Below are positions 1-8,513 of a DNA stretch of 38,739 nucleotides, piece by piece; position 1 is the stretch's first letter; each line of letters begins with the position of its first letter. The notes under the pieces are model-generated. The model had not been told where the DNA came from and ran no database searches. It worked only from the letters and a program-made list of their open reading frames with translations. Position numbers and translations under genes: made by a program. The DNA lies in NCBI GenBank assembly GCA_017624715.1, contig JAGAMN010000061.1:1-38739 (forward strand). Reading direction: 5' to 3'. The stretch comes from Oscillospiraceae bacterium (GTDB lineage: Bacteria; Bacillota; Clostridia; Oscillospirales; Oscillospiraceae).

Positions 1-1669
1 GGGAGATAAATATGCCCGTGTGATCTATCTGAAGGACTATGCTTCTTTTATTTCCGATAAGTTTGTCACCAAGCTGACGGATCAGAGCAGGAGCATGATG
101 CTGTCCATCGATATTGTTCCTGTTGCCACCGATGAAGCAGTTCGAGAGGTGGAGCGGAAGATGCTGGGTGTGGAAACCAACATCACCAACTGGCAGCGCA
201 GGCAGAATGCCAACAACAATTTCTCTGCCACCGTTCCCCACGATATGGAGCAGCAGCGCAGGGAAACCAAGGAATACATGGATGATCTCACCGGACGGGA
301 TCAGCGCATGATGCTGGCGGTGCTGACTTTGATCCACCTTGCGGATACCAAGGAACAGTTGGACGCAGACACGGATGCTCTGCTGAAAGTGGGAGCCGAC
401 CATGTATGCCAGATGGCAGTCATGCGGTATCAGCAGCTTGATGGCATGAACACCGCCCTACCCATCGGCACCCGCAAAATTGATACCTTCCGCACCATGA
501 CCACGGAAAGCCTTGCGGCCTTCATGCCCTTTAAGGTGCAGGAGATTCAGGAACCGGGCGGCATCTACTTCGGAGAAAATGCTATCTCCCGCAATCTGAT
601 CCTGTGCAACATGGAAAATCTTTTGAATCAGTCCATGATGATTTTGGGTATCCCCGGTTCCGGCAAGTCTTTCTTCGCAAAGCTGCTGATCACTTCCATC
701 GCCCTTTCTACCGATGATGACATTCTCATTGTTGACCCGGAGGGTGAATACACTCCCTTGGTGCAGGCACTGGGTGGAGCGGCGATCCGGTTTGCCATCG
801 GCGGCACAGACAGGTGGAATGCCATGTCTATGGAAAACGGCTACGGCGAAGGAAACCCTGTTGCCTTTAAGTCCCAGTATATTATGTCTTTGTTGAAACA
901 GGTTGACCCGGACGGTATCGGACCTCACCAGAAGTCCATTATTGACCGTTGCGTATCACAGGTCTACAAGGAGCAGAAGCACACGGATGTGGTTTCTACG
1001 CTCTGTACCTTCCGTGAAAAGCTGATGGAACAGCCCGAAGCCGCTGCAATGGATATTGCGCTGACCATGGAGCTTTACACTTCGGGTTCTCTGGACATCT
1101 TTGCCCATGAAACCAATGTGGACACCAGAAACCGCATTACCTCCTACGATATTCACGATCTGGGCGAGGAATTGAAGCATCCCGGTTTTGTCACTATCAC
1201 GGATGCCGTGCTTAACCGGGTCAACCATAACTGGGCCAGAGGAAAGAAAACTCACGTTATAGTGGATGAATTTCACATTGCCTATGAGAACGAATACAGC
1301 GGCAATTTCTTTACTTCCGCTTGGCGTCAGTTCCGCAAACGCAATGCCTATCCCGTGGCCATCACCCAGAATGTAGACTATCTGTTGGATGCACCGCAGG
1401 CCCGATCCATGCTCAGTAACTCCGAATTTATCGTCATGCTGAATCAGGCAGAGAACGATCAGGAGCAGCTTTCTCAGCTTCTGAACATTCCCCCGGAGCA
1501 GATGACCTATGTGAACGGAGCGGAAGCCGGTTCCGGCCTGCTTCGCTATGGCAATGCACTGGTGCCTTTTATCAACAAGTTCCCCGCTGACACGGAGCTT
1601 TACAAGCTGATCACCACCAGACCCGGCGAAGGTGTATTCGCCAAAGGGCAGGTAGATGACGGTGCATGA
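1..1669 (+). CDS. VirB4/TraE-family conjugation ATPase, 5' end outside window
   Basis: This is the energising ATPase of the ICE type IV secretion system, at the cytoplasmic face of the mating channel. The frame is open to the first base of the window, so the N-terminus is missing and about 555 C-terminal residues are seen. A Walker A motif GIPGSGKS is encoded near 647-670, a hydrophobic strand ending in DPEGEY follows near 722-750, and a Walker B-like HVIVDEFH lies near 1254-1277. The stretch ETNITNWQRRQ before the ATPase core is typical of VirB4 proteins of Gram-positive ICEs. The 3' end overlaps the next gene by 14 bp, which implies translational coupling. The family assignment is firm; the element-specific gene name is not. 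Confidence 0.93.
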   Translation, partial: GDKYARVIYLKDYASFISDKFVTKLTDQSRSMMLSIDIVPVATDEAVREVERKMLGVETNITNWQRRQNANNNFSATVPHDMEQQRRETKEYMDDLTGRDQRMMLAVLTLIHLADTKEQLDADTDALLKVGADHVCQMAVMRYQQLDGMNTALPIGTRKIDTFRTMTTESLAAFMPFKVQEIQEPGGIYFGENAISRNLILCNMENLLNQSMMILGIPGSGKSFFAKLLITSIALSTDDDILIVDPEGEYTPLVQALGGAAIRFAIGGTDRWNAMSMENGYGEGNPVAFKSQYIMSLLKQVDPDGIGPHQKSIIDRCVSQVYKEQKHTDVVSTLCTFREKLMEQPEAAAMDIALTMELYTSGSLDIFAHETNVDTRNRITSYDIHDLGEELKHPGFVTITDAVLNRVNHNWARGKKTHVIVDEFHIAYENEYSGNFFTSAWRQFRKRNAYPVAITQNVDYLLDAPQARSMLSNSEFIVMLNQAENDQEQLSQLLNIPPEQMTYVNGAEAGSGLLRYGNALVPFINKFPADTELYKLITTRPGEGVFAKGQVDDGA

Positions 1670-3602
1670 TATTAAGACGAAGGATGTTCTGCAGAACACA
1701 ATAAAGACTGTTGACCGGACTGCACTTGCTGGGCAGAGGATGAAGGATGCCTATATTCAGACCAAGCACAAGGCAGAACACAGCGTCTATTCTTCGGAAA
1801 GTAATACCGAGGAATATGCCGCCGACCAGATGACAGATGCCGCTTTTAACGTCACCCACGAAGCAGTTCATCAAGTGGATGTGCAGGGCCAGAAGATTAT
1901 CCAGGGCGCACGGCAGAAACTCCAACAGCGGCAGGCCCAAAAGGCACAGCAGCCTACGCAGGATAGTCCGCAACCGTCCCCGGATGCTCCTGCCCCAGAT
2001 GCTCCCCAGCCGGTACAGAACTCTAATATCCCACAAGCATCACAGCCCCACCGGGTATCTCCCGATGGGGCTGTCACAAAGCAGGAAGCAATTCGCAGTA
2101 AGCAGATCGCTTCCGCCAAGGCAGATTTGAAAGCAAAACGGGCATCCCAGCAAATAACGCCCTCTGCGTCAAAGATACCGCAGGCCAATGATATTCCGAC
2201 TACTCCCAGCCAAAGGAAAGTCCCTGGCAGCGTTCACACCCCAGCGGCTAAGACCATAAAGACCGTCGAGAGAACCGGCGAAGCGATCAAGCAGACCGCC
2301 AGATCCGCAGGACGAGCTACTATCAAGGCCCCCGGCAAAACCATTAAAACGGCAAGCTCCACGGTGAAGTCCGTGGAGCAGGTAGGCTCTGCTTCTGTTA
2401 AGACAGCACAGGCAACATTCAAAGCAGCCCAGAAAGCTGCCATTGAATCCGCCAAGGCTGCACAGCGCATCCGGGCAGCAGCGAAAGCAACGGCAACCAC
2501 CGTCAAAGCCCTTGCTGCAGCAGCGTCAAAAGCGGTCAAGGCAATTATTGCGGCGGTGCAGGAGTTGATCACTGCCATCGCTGCCGGTGGCTGGGTTGCC
2601 CTTTTGGTAATCGTTCTGGTTGTTATGTGTTTCGCCGGTATGATGTTTGCCAGTGACGAGGATGACACCGAGATCCTGCCCGTCACCGAGGAAGTAAAAG
2701 CCTACGAGCCGATTATCCAGCAGTATGCCAGAGAACACGGCATTGGGGATTATGTGCTTCTGATCCAAGCGGTGATGATGCAGGAATCTGGGGGCCGTGG
2801 AACAGACCCCATGCAGGCCTCCGAGTGCGGTTACAACACCCTTTATCCCCATGCTCCCGGTTCCATTCGGGACCCGGAGTATTCCATCAATGTGGGCATT
2901 CAGAATCTTGCCGATTGCCTATCGGTTGCCCAATGCGAAAGTCCCATGGATATGGATGCCATTAAACTGGCGCTGCAAGGCTACAACTATGGGCAGGGTT
3001 ATATCACATGGGCCATGAACAAGTATGGCGAATACAGCAAGGCCAATGCCGTGGAGTTCTCCATCAATGCCGCCGAACGGTACGGTTGGAGCAGTTACGG
3101 CGATATGAACTATGTCCCCCATGTGCTGCGTTACTACCCCTTGGGACAGATATTCTATGACCCGGACACCTCAACTCTAATCGTGGAAGTGGCGAGATCC
3201 CAGATTGGCAATGTGGGCGGTGAACCTTATTGGAGCTGGTACGGATTTACAGAACGGGTGGAATGGTGCGCCTGCTTTGTCAGTTGGTGCGCCAACAAAT
3301 GCAGGTATATCGATTCTGGCATTATCCCGAAATTCTCCGGTTGTATCAACGGTGTGGAGTGGTTCAAAGACCGGAGGCAATGGATCGGCAACAGCTTTGA
3401 ACCCAGCCCCGGTATGATTATCTTTTTCGACTGGGATGATGAAGATGGACAGGATGGAAATGCCGATCATGTGGGTATTGTGGAAAAGGTGGAAAACGGC
3501 AGAGTTTACACCATCGAGGGCAACACCTCCGATAGCTGCCGCCAGCGGAGCTACCCGGTGGGGTATTATCAGATCCTCGGCTACGGTGTCCCCGACTATT
3601 AA
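1656..3602 (+). CDS. Membrane-anchored bifunctional wall hydrolase (lysozyme-like plus CHAP), CwlT/orf14 type
   Basis: A 648-residue protein that probably opens peptidoglycan for the conjugation channel. Residues about 1-300 are a long, low-complexity Ala/Lys/Gln/Thr-rich region with repeated KTIKT/AAK-type segments. One strong membrane span follows at about 311-331. A lysozyme/SLT-like domain starts near 350, with its likely catalytic Glu in MMQESGG (about 377). The C-terminal CHAP or NlpC/P60-like domain has Cys538 in EWCACFVSW and His605 in DHVGIVEKV. The start overlaps the VirB4 gene. Tn916 CwlT has the same two-enzyme layout but a short N-terminus; the cytoplasmic basic extension here is unusual. 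No separate VirB6-like gene lies between it and VirB4, unlike Tn916 orf15. Confidence 0.88.
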   Translation: MTVHDIKTKDVLQNTIKTVDRTALAGQRMKDAYIQTKHKAEHSVYSSESNTEEYAADQMTDAAFNVTHEAVHQVDVQGQKIIQGARQKLQQRQAQKAQQPTQDSPQPSPDAPAPDAPQPVQNSNIPQASQPHRVSPDGAVTKQEAIRSKQIASAKADLKAKRASQQITPSASKIPQANDIPTTPSQRKVPGSVHTPAAKTIKTVERTGEAIKQTARSAGRATIKAPGKTIKTASSTVKSVEQVGSASVKTAQATFKAAQKAAIESAKAAQRIRAAAKATATTVKALAAAASKAVKAIIAAVQELITAIAAGGWVALLVIVLVVMCFAGMMFASDEDDTEILPVTEEVKAYEPIIQQYAREHGIGDYVLLIQAVMMQESGGRGTDPMQASECGYNTLYPHAPGSIRDPEYSINVGIQNLADCLSVAQCESPMDMDAIKLALQGYNYGQGYITWAMNKYGEYSKANAVEFSINAAERYGWSSYGDMNYVPHVLRYYPLGQIFYDPDTSTLIVEVARSQIGNVGGEPYWSWYGFTERVEWCACFVSWCANKCRYIDSGIIPKFSGCINGVEWFKDRRQWIGNSFEPSPGMIIFFDWDDEDGQDGNADHVGIVEKVENGRVYTIEGNTSDSCRQRSYPVGYYQILGYGVPDY

Positions 3603-3606
3603 AAAA

Positions 3607-3632
3607 GGATACCACCCAGATGGGTGGTATCC
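3607..3632 (-). terminator. Hairpin terminator between convergent genes
   Basis: A perfect 12-bp stem (3607-3618 with 3621-3632). Read leftward it is followed at once by six T residues, so its best role is to end the leftward agrBD/secreted-protein transcript. It also sits directly behind the hydrolase stop codon and may act in both directions. Confidence 0.8.
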
Positions 3633-3737
3633 TTCCGGTAATAATTTCTTGCAGATGTGACAATGCTCATACTCTTTGCAATATGGCTTGAACCATATTA
3701 TATTCACCCAAAGCGTAAAGCGTTTTATGTAACTAGA

Positions 3738-4292
3738 TTAACCGGCAGCGTTCAGAGATGTTCCGTCAATGAGGACAGTAGAAACACCGTCGGGGATAAT
3801 AACGAAATAAATCAAATCATCCGCATCAAATCCGCCTACAGTGACGGACTGGTAAATTGCACGGGCTACACCTGCATCGTATACTTTGGTGGTCCAGAAG
3901 TTCTTGATGAAAACACGCAAGATGAAATCTCCATCACCGCTGCTAGAACTGATCTGGAAATTAAATTTTACTTTTCCGTTGTGGCCAGAAAAGACATAAT
4001 TAGAGTAAATTGCGGTGTTCGTCGTGTTACACGTAAACGGATACTTTTTGGCAGACAGATCCCATACAGAACTGCTACCAGGAGCGGAGGTTCCGCACGG
4101 GGCTACCATATTTTCGTTTGCGCCCAGCAGTTCTGCCAGCATTGCATCGGCTTCCTCATGAGACATTTCCTGCACAGAAAGAATCTCAGCACCGGAAATT
4201 GTAACATCGGACTCTACTTCAGATGCACTTGCAGGAATGACCATAGCCAGGGTAAGCGCCATTACTAACAATAATGCAGTCATTTTTTTCAT
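3738..4292 (-). CDS. Secreted protein A, agr-linked, unknown function
   Basis: A 184-residue exported protein. The start at 4292 has a GGAGG ribosome site 8 nt upstream. Residues 1-24 are a typical signal peptide ending in a signal peptidase I site (PASA before SEVES). An acidic linker of about 45 residues follows, then a GTSAP motif, then a Ser/Asn/aromatic-rich domain that looks all-beta, with two Cys. The layout of signal peptide, acidic linker, GTSAP and beta-rich domain is shared with the next gene at 4372-4863. It lies on the agrBD strand and ends at a strong terminator, so it may be the last gene of an agr-controlled transcript. I recognise no known family; bacteriocin, matrix or adhesin-like roles are guesses only. 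Confidence 0.82.
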   Translation of the reverse strand: MKKMTALLLVMALTLAMVIPASASEVESDVTISGAEILSVQEMSHEEADAMLAELLGANENMVAPCGTSAPGSSSVWDLSAKKYPFTCNTTNTAIYSNYVFSGHNGKVKFNFQISSSSGDGDFILRVFIKNFWTTKVYDAGVARAIYQSVTVGGFDADDLIYFVIIPDGVSTVLIDGTSLNAAG

Positions 4293-4371
4293 ATGTATAC
4301 CTCCATTCTGTAATCAGTGTATTTTCTCTACTTTATCAACTATTGTGATTGAGCTGTGTGCTACTTACTGC

Positions 4372-4863
4372 TTAGCCGCCAATGATACAACCGCAAGAGA
4401 CATATCCACTGAAATTGGAGGGTGCATTAAAGCTAATGCAGAAGTAATCAGAAGCAGATGCCATCGGGAAGTAGAAGGGTTTTGCAGTATTTGCGGGGAC
4501 GGTGTAGGTAGCTTCGTTAGTGCAGCCACGAGCTACAAATGTCAGATCGGAGGAGGACTTATTGTTAATATATACATAATAACGAGTGCAACCCCAAACT
4601 AACTTGTTAAGCCACAGAGTGGAGTAGGAGGCATTGCCGGAGAAAGACAGGCTTCCCTGGGTTTCACAATTCCAACCTTCGGTGGGTGCAGAGGTACCAC
4701 GTGTCATAGACTCGGTCAGTTCAACATGAGCGCTGCACATGCTCTTAATCTGCTCATCGCTCAGAATGACGTCCGAAGTTTCATCAATGGAAGTAGCAGA
4801 GCAGGGAACGGCAATACTCAGCATCATAGCAACTGCCAGAAGCATAGACATGAACTTTTTCAT
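4372..4863 (-). CDS. Secreted protein B, agr-linked, same layout as protein A
   Basis: A 163-residue exported protein. The ATG at 4863 is chosen because AAAGGAG lies about 9 nt upstream and the protein then begins with a classic signal peptide (MKKFMSMLLAV, cleavage after PCSA). The open frame extends upstream to 5016, but that would bury the signal peptide. An acidic linker leads to MTRGTSAP, which resembles the GTSAP of protein A, followed by a Ser/Asn/Tyr-rich domain with several Cys and a Gly/Cys-rich end. About 175 nt separate it from agrD on the same strand. Function unknown. Confidence 0.82.
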   Translation of the reverse strand: MKKFMSMLLAVAMMLSIAVPCSATSIDETSDVILSDEQIKSMCSAHVELTESMTRGTSAPTEGWNCETQGSLSFSGNASYSTLWLNKLVWGCTRYYVYINNKSSSDLTFVARGCTNEATYTVPANTAKPFYFPMASASDYFCISFNAPSNFSGYVSCGCIIGG

Positions 4864-5037
4864 AAAAACAACTCCTTTCGAAATAGTATAGTTGGCTCTA
4901 GCCATCATCCATTGACCATCGCTGCTGATGGCATACAGCGGTAAAGACAAATCATTCAGATGTGCACAATTCTGGTGATTTATGGCATTTATGAACTGTT
5001 GATCAGACAGATTCATACCTCGTGCGTGTGAATGGAC

Positions 5038-5178
5038 TTAAAGTAATTCATCGGGGACATCCGGCTGATAAAGCATGAACATGCAGGTGTTACTTGTGCT
5101 GGACATGGCAAAGAACAGTGCCGTACACGCCAGTAACCCGCTCAGCTTTACAAACAGCTTTTGCATTGCAATCTTCAT
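5038..5178 (-). CDS. agrD: AgrD-like cyclic autoinducer peptide precursor (46 aa)
   Basis: The precursor of a thiolactone signal peptide, processed and exported by AgrB. The ATG at 5178 overlaps the agrB stop by 4 bp (ATGA), with AAGGAG 8 nt upstream. The N-terminal half is an amphipathic/hydrophobic leader. The core contains STSNTC with Cys32 followed by MFML, and the tail YQPDVPDELL matches the acidic, Pro-containing C-terminal recognition segment of AgrD. Aligned to staphylococcal AgrD-I, CMFML sits exactly where the thiolactone ring CDFIM lies and VPDEL where VPKEL lies. The likely signal is therefore a short N-terminal tail (TSNT or shorter) plus a five-residue ring; its exact N-terminus cannot be read from sequence. 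Short enough to be missed by gene callers. Confidence 0.9.
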   Translation of the reverse strand: MKIAMQKLFVKLSGLLACTALFFAMSSTSNTCMFMLYQPDVPDELL

Positions 5179-5768
5179 GACTGTCGCTCCTTCCTAAATG
5201 TATTTATTACTACAGCCAGCATTATCGACACACATGCCATAGTGCTACCTGCAAAATATAAGATCAACCAAGACGGGATGCTATTCTGCAAAATTAAGAG
5301 ACCTACCGCAACGGATAAGTTGAGCATACCGAGCAGTAAACTTCTTTTACGGTTTTTCTTCCTTTTTACTACATGCAACGGTTTGTTCTTTGCTTCTACT
5401 GGTGAAAAAATATACAGAATGAGCACATTAACAGCGCAAATTATTACCCATGTTCCTTTAGGGATAATGAAGAAATTAAATATAAAAAGATTGATAGCAT
5501 AGAATACAGTGAAAAGTGCAATGCAACTTCGATGAGATCCTGCATGATAACCGCCTCCCGTAAGCCGCATAGGGACAAAACCTACAAGATAAGACATCCA
5601 CCAAAAAGGTTCGCCGCCAATAAATGAGACAATAACAAGAGCCAAGATTCCTGCAATGGAGGATAACACTAGCTCTAAACCATATTTATAAACAGGGATT
5701 TGGCCTTCATGAATAATTTGATCCGATACCATTTGATTTGCTATTTTGAGAGATAGTTGTTGCAACAT
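5175..5768 (-). CDS. agrB: AgrB-like peptide-processing membrane protease
   Basis: A membrane cysteine endopeptidase that removes the AgrD tail and forms the thiolactone. It has 197 residues from the ATG at 5768, which has GGGAG upstream; a TTG further upstream is possible but less likely. About five to six membrane spans are visible. The catalytic pair is His75 and Cys82 in GGGYHAGSHRSC, with the same seven-residue spacing as His77/Cys84 of the staphylococcal enzyme. A basic loop (KRKKNRKR) precedes the last spans, as in the family. The gene overlaps agrD by 4 bp. Confidence 0.93.
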   Translation of the reverse strand: MLQQLSLKIANQMVSDQIIHEGQIPVYKYGLELVLSSIAGILALVIVSFIGGEPFWWMSYLVGFVPMRLTGGGYHAGSHRSCIALFTVFYAINLFIFNFFIIPKGTWVIICAVNVLILYIFSPVEAKNKPLHVVKRKKNRKRSLLLGMLNLSVAVGLLILQNSIPSWLILYFAGSTMACVSIMLAVVINTFRKERQS

Positions 5769-5899
5769 AGTGTAGTCACTCCCGTGTGTTCCTTGCTGCA
5801 AATGTAAATGAAACTTTTTGTATTTTCAACCCGTTAGGCATGAACGGCTTTTCTAGTGTCGCAAAATGCAGTTTGCCCACTTGAAATGATAGCGTATCT

Positions 5900-5953
5900 A
5901 TTATATAATGATAGTTATAGTAGCTTAAAATGTTCTGCCGAAATCGGTATAAT
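5900..5953. promoter_or_regulatory. AT-rich divergent control region of agrB and the XRE regulator
   Basis: The space between agrB and the XRE gene contains a rightward TATAAT at 5948-5953 and a leftward TATAAT at 5905-5900, inside an AT-rich block with short CTAT/ATAG inverted repeats. No convincing -35 box accompanies either hexamer, which fits promoters needing an activator such as the LytTR regulator encoded next door. Operator sites cannot be fixed by eye. Confidence 0.45.
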
Positions 5954-5991
5954 GTCATTGAACATGATATAAACGATTGTGGGGGGACATT

Positions 5992-6315
5992 GTGGATTTG
6001 ATTAGGGACAGGTTAGGCGATATGGTTCGAGAGAAACGGAAAAACCATGGGATCACACAGGAACGACTAGCTGAAAAGGTAAATGTTACTACTGGAATGA
6101 TTGGACAAATCGAGCGTGGAGAGACAATGCCCAGTGTAGAAACACTGGAGGCACTTATTCTCCAATTAGACATTGATCCCCAATCATTATTTTTCGGCTC
6201 AGTCCAGGGCGAGCAGGAATATGCAGAATTGTGCGCAATGATCGCCAAGATGTCTACATCACAACGGCACATTCTGCTGAAATTTGCAAAAATAATCCAA
6301 GAGGATTGCCCTTGA
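5992..6315 (+). CDS. XRE-family transcriptional regulator, divergent from agrBD
   Basis: A 107-residue DNA-binding protein with an N-terminal Cro/CI helix-turn-helix (VREKRKNHGITQERLAEKV, then TGMIGQIERGETMPS, residues about 7-60) and a short C-terminal helical tail. A GTG start at 5992 is preferred because GGGGGGA lies 5 nt upstream; a TTG at 5977 would overlap that ribosome site. Its position between agrBD and the agrA/agrC-like genes suggests it represses or tunes the agr promoters or its own. This is contextual inference. Confidence 0.85.
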   Translation: MDLIRDRLGDMVREKRKNHGITQERLAEKVNVTTGMIGQIERGETMPSVETLEALILQLDIDPQSLFFGSVQGEQEYAELCAMIAKMSTSQRHILLKFAKIIQEDCP

Positions 6316-6400
6316 TACTGAAAATGTGCTGAGTGTATCTGCTGTCGTATTTATCTGGCACAAACAACCAGTCAAGTAGCATGAACAGCATCTCATAACC

Positions 6401-6429
6401 TTGCGAGAGAATTGTTTTTTTGCTAGAAT
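6401..6429 (+). promoter_or_regulatory. Predicted sigma-A promoter of the agrA-like gene
   Basis: TTGCGA (6401-6406), a 17-bp spacer and TAGAAT (6424-6429) lie 34 nt before the agrA-like start codon, whose ribosome site is a G-rich GGTGGGGG. Confidence 0.6.
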
Positions 6430-6463
6430 ATACCCTGTCATAATAAATATAGGTGGGGGTTAT

Positions 6464-7159
6464 ATGGAGAATCTACGTATTGGCATTTGTGATGACGAGT
6501 CCATGGATTTAGCTCAAATTATGGATCTGGTAAAGCTGTATGACCATGAGAATCAGTTCATGGTAACGACTTTTCTGCATGCATCAGATTTACTGGATGC
6601 AGCCACGAAACTGGTGTTTGACATTGTGCTACTTGACATTGAAATGGAACCGCCTAATGGATATGAAATAGCTAAAAAACTGATTGAGCTTCCGGCACCG
6701 CCCGTAGTGATCTTTGCGACCAAAAGTAATGCCTATGCCTTGAAAGGGTATGGAATTGCGGTTCGTTATCTGCAAAAGCCAGTTACAAGAGATGCCTTTT
6801 ATGAAGCCATGGATGCAGCGATTGCTGATGCGATTGCCCACCGTTTGACATTTCAAATCGACAACATGCTAGTATCCATTCGTTTGCGAGATGTACAGTA
6901 TATAGAAACTTTTGGACATTACACCGTAGTGCATACCGATCAAGAGTCTTATCGCTTCCGTAGCACCTTAAAAGAAATGATGGCAAAGCTTCCCAAAGGC
7001 TATTTTGTTTCACCGCACAAAAGCTATATTGTAAACCTGGAACACATTCGGTCTGCATCAGCATCGGAGATTAGCATGAACTGCGGAGTAAAAATTCCCA
7101 TCGGACGCAAACGGATGTCGGACTTCAATGAAGCACTATATCGCTTTCTTGGGAGGTAG
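6464..7159 (+). CDS. agrA: LytTR-family response regulator, AgrA-like
   Basis: A 231-residue two-component regulator. The receiver domain has the acidic pair in CDDE (10-11), the phosphorylation site Asp58 in VLLDIEM and the conserved Lys in LQKPVT. Residues about 130-229 form a LytTR DNA-binding domain (QYIETFGHYTVVHT, then FVSPHKSYIVNLEHI). The ATG at 6464 follows a strong G-rich ribosome site; an upstream ATG at 6401 overlaps the promoter and is rejected. Two bases separate it from the kinase gene, so the two are co-translated. LytTR regulators pair with AgrC-type kinases and typically bind tandem sites upstream of agr promoters. Confidence 0.92.
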   Translation: MENLRIGICDDESMDLAQIMDLVKLYDHENQFMVTTFLHASDLLDAATKLVFDIVLLDIEMEPPNGYEIAKKLIELPAPPVVIFATKSNAYALKGYGIAVRYLQKPVTRDAFYEAMDAAIADAIAHRLTFQIDNMLVSIRLRDVQYIETFGHYTVVHTDQESYRFRSTLKEMMAKLPKGYFVSPHKSYIVNLEHIRSASASEISMNCGVKIPIGRKRMSDFNEALYRFLGR

Positions 7160-7161
7160 GC

Positions 7162-8454
7162 ATGTATATAGCATCTGAGTTGATCGGAGTTATTGCAGAG
7201 ATGCTATTAGCTCATGTATATTTTAAGAGCTTTTTCACAGCATCGGATCGTCCTTGGTGGGTATGTTTTTCCATATATGCTGTCAACGGCATAGTACTAA
7301 CACTATTATCTTTTGCTACCAATGCATCATTTCTAAGGCTGGCGTTCTGTGCTGTTACGCTAACCGGTATAGCTTGCTTTCTGTTTGATGCAAAATTAAT
7401 GCAAGCAATATTTGCAAGTATTAGCTTTTGCGGCCTTTATGTCCTAACAGAAATGATTGCGTTTGGTCTGTTTTCTGTGCTGCAAATTGACGTTCAACGC
7501 ATAATGGCCTATGGCTATTCCCGTGCAATTAGTGTCATTCTGTCACATACATTGTTTTGGCTGCTCGCATTGATAGTGCTTGCTTTGACAAAACGGAAGC
7601 GCAATGCAATCACATTACCGTTTTTATTCACGCTATCTCCCGGATACATTGCAGGAATTCTTTTAGGCTTGCTGTATTGCCGACAAGTGCTCGCCGGCAA
7701 TGATGATATGCCGTCTGCATTTCTTATTGCTGCAGCGGGTTTACTGTATCTGAACATATTGATCGTGCTATATGCAGAAAAAGTACAAAATGCCTCAGAC
7801 CAAAAGCTTCAAATGGAGCTTGCCGAAAGTCATTACACCATGCAGGAACAATATTACGAGCAATTACGTAGTGACCAAGAAGAAACCCGGGCCATGTTTC
7901 ACGATATCAACAAATATATGCAAGCTATGCGTGCTTTGGTCGCAGATGGAAATGAAAAAGAAGCTGGGCAAATGATTGAGGAAACTCAAAAGCTGTTTGG
8001 TAGCCTTGAAACCGTAGTAGATGTCGGAAACAGTGTTGTCAGTGTAATACTGAATGAATACAAATCCAGTGCAGAAGAATTGGACATTCGCTTTGATTAT
8101 GATGTGAGTGTTCCTCATAACTTAGGGGTTACTGCCGTAGATCTCTATGTCTTGTTAGGTAATACATTGGAAAATGCGATTGAGGCTTGTTGTTCGCTGC
8201 CCGAAGATCAACGGTATATTAAACTCCAACTGCGGACATACCATGATATTCTTTTTTATGAAGTCCAAAATCCATTTTCCGCTGATCACCCTAAACGGGC
8301 AAGAGGGAAAAACCATGGCTATGGCTTGAAGAATGTGAAGCGGTGCGTAGAAAAGCACAATGGACACATGAATGTAAGCCAAGATAACGGGAAATTTACA
8401 TTATCCTTGCGTCTTAATAACTGTGTTCCAGATGAACATATAATAGTACGATAG
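7162..8454 (+). CDS. agrC: AgrC-like peptide-sensing histidine kinase (GHKL ATPase)
   Basis: A 430-residue membrane kinase with about six hydrophobic spans in residues 1-205, matching the AgrC sensor domain that binds the thiolactone peptide. A coiled-coil linker follows. The phospho-acceptor is His247 in MFHDINKYMQAM. The C-terminal GHKL ATPase has an N-box (LLGNTLENAIEA) and a G-box (HGYGLKNVKRCV). No kinase A-type dimerisation domain is seen, as expected for the HPK10 group. GGGAGG, overlapping the agrA stop, supports the start. A strong terminator follows after 60 nt. Confidence 0.93.
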   Translation: MYIASELIGVIAEMLLAHVYFKSFFTASDRPWWVCFSIYAVNGIVLTLLSFATNASFLRLAFCAVTLTGIACFLFDAKLMQAIFASISFCGLYVLTEMIAFGLFSVLQIDVQRIMAYGYSRAISVILSHTLFWLLALIVLALTKRKRNAITLPFLFTLSPGYIAGILLGLLYCRQVLAGNDDMPSAFLIAAAGLLYLNILIVLYAEKVQNASDQKLQMELAESHYTMQEQYYEQLRSDQEETRAMFHDINKYMQAMRALVADGNEKEAGQMIEETQKLFGSLETVVDVGNSVVSVILNEYKSSAEELDIRFDYDVSVPHNLGVTAVDLYVLLGNTLENAIEACCSLPEDQRYIKLQLRTYHDILFYEVQNPFSADHPKRARGKNHGYGLKNVKRCVEKHNGHMNVSQDNGKFTLSLRLNNCVPDEHIIVR

Positions 8455-8513
8455 TTGCTTTTGCGCTGACTAATACACCTCCAATATAGACTGAGAACTG
8501 AATCACACATATC

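Noticed and set aside
3657-4268. Open frame on the + strand opposite secreted protein A
   Set aside because: No ribosome site or domain; the opposite strand has a signal peptide and a strong ribosome site.
4864-5016. N-terminal extension of secreted protein B
   Set aside because: The upstream ATG lacks a properly spaced ribosome site and would place the signal peptide 51 residues inside the protein.
6361-6400. AgrA-type tandem binding site upstream of the response-regulator gene
   Set aside because: CAGTCAAG and AACAGCATC loosely resemble the staphylococcal ACAGTTAAG pair but match too poorly to call.
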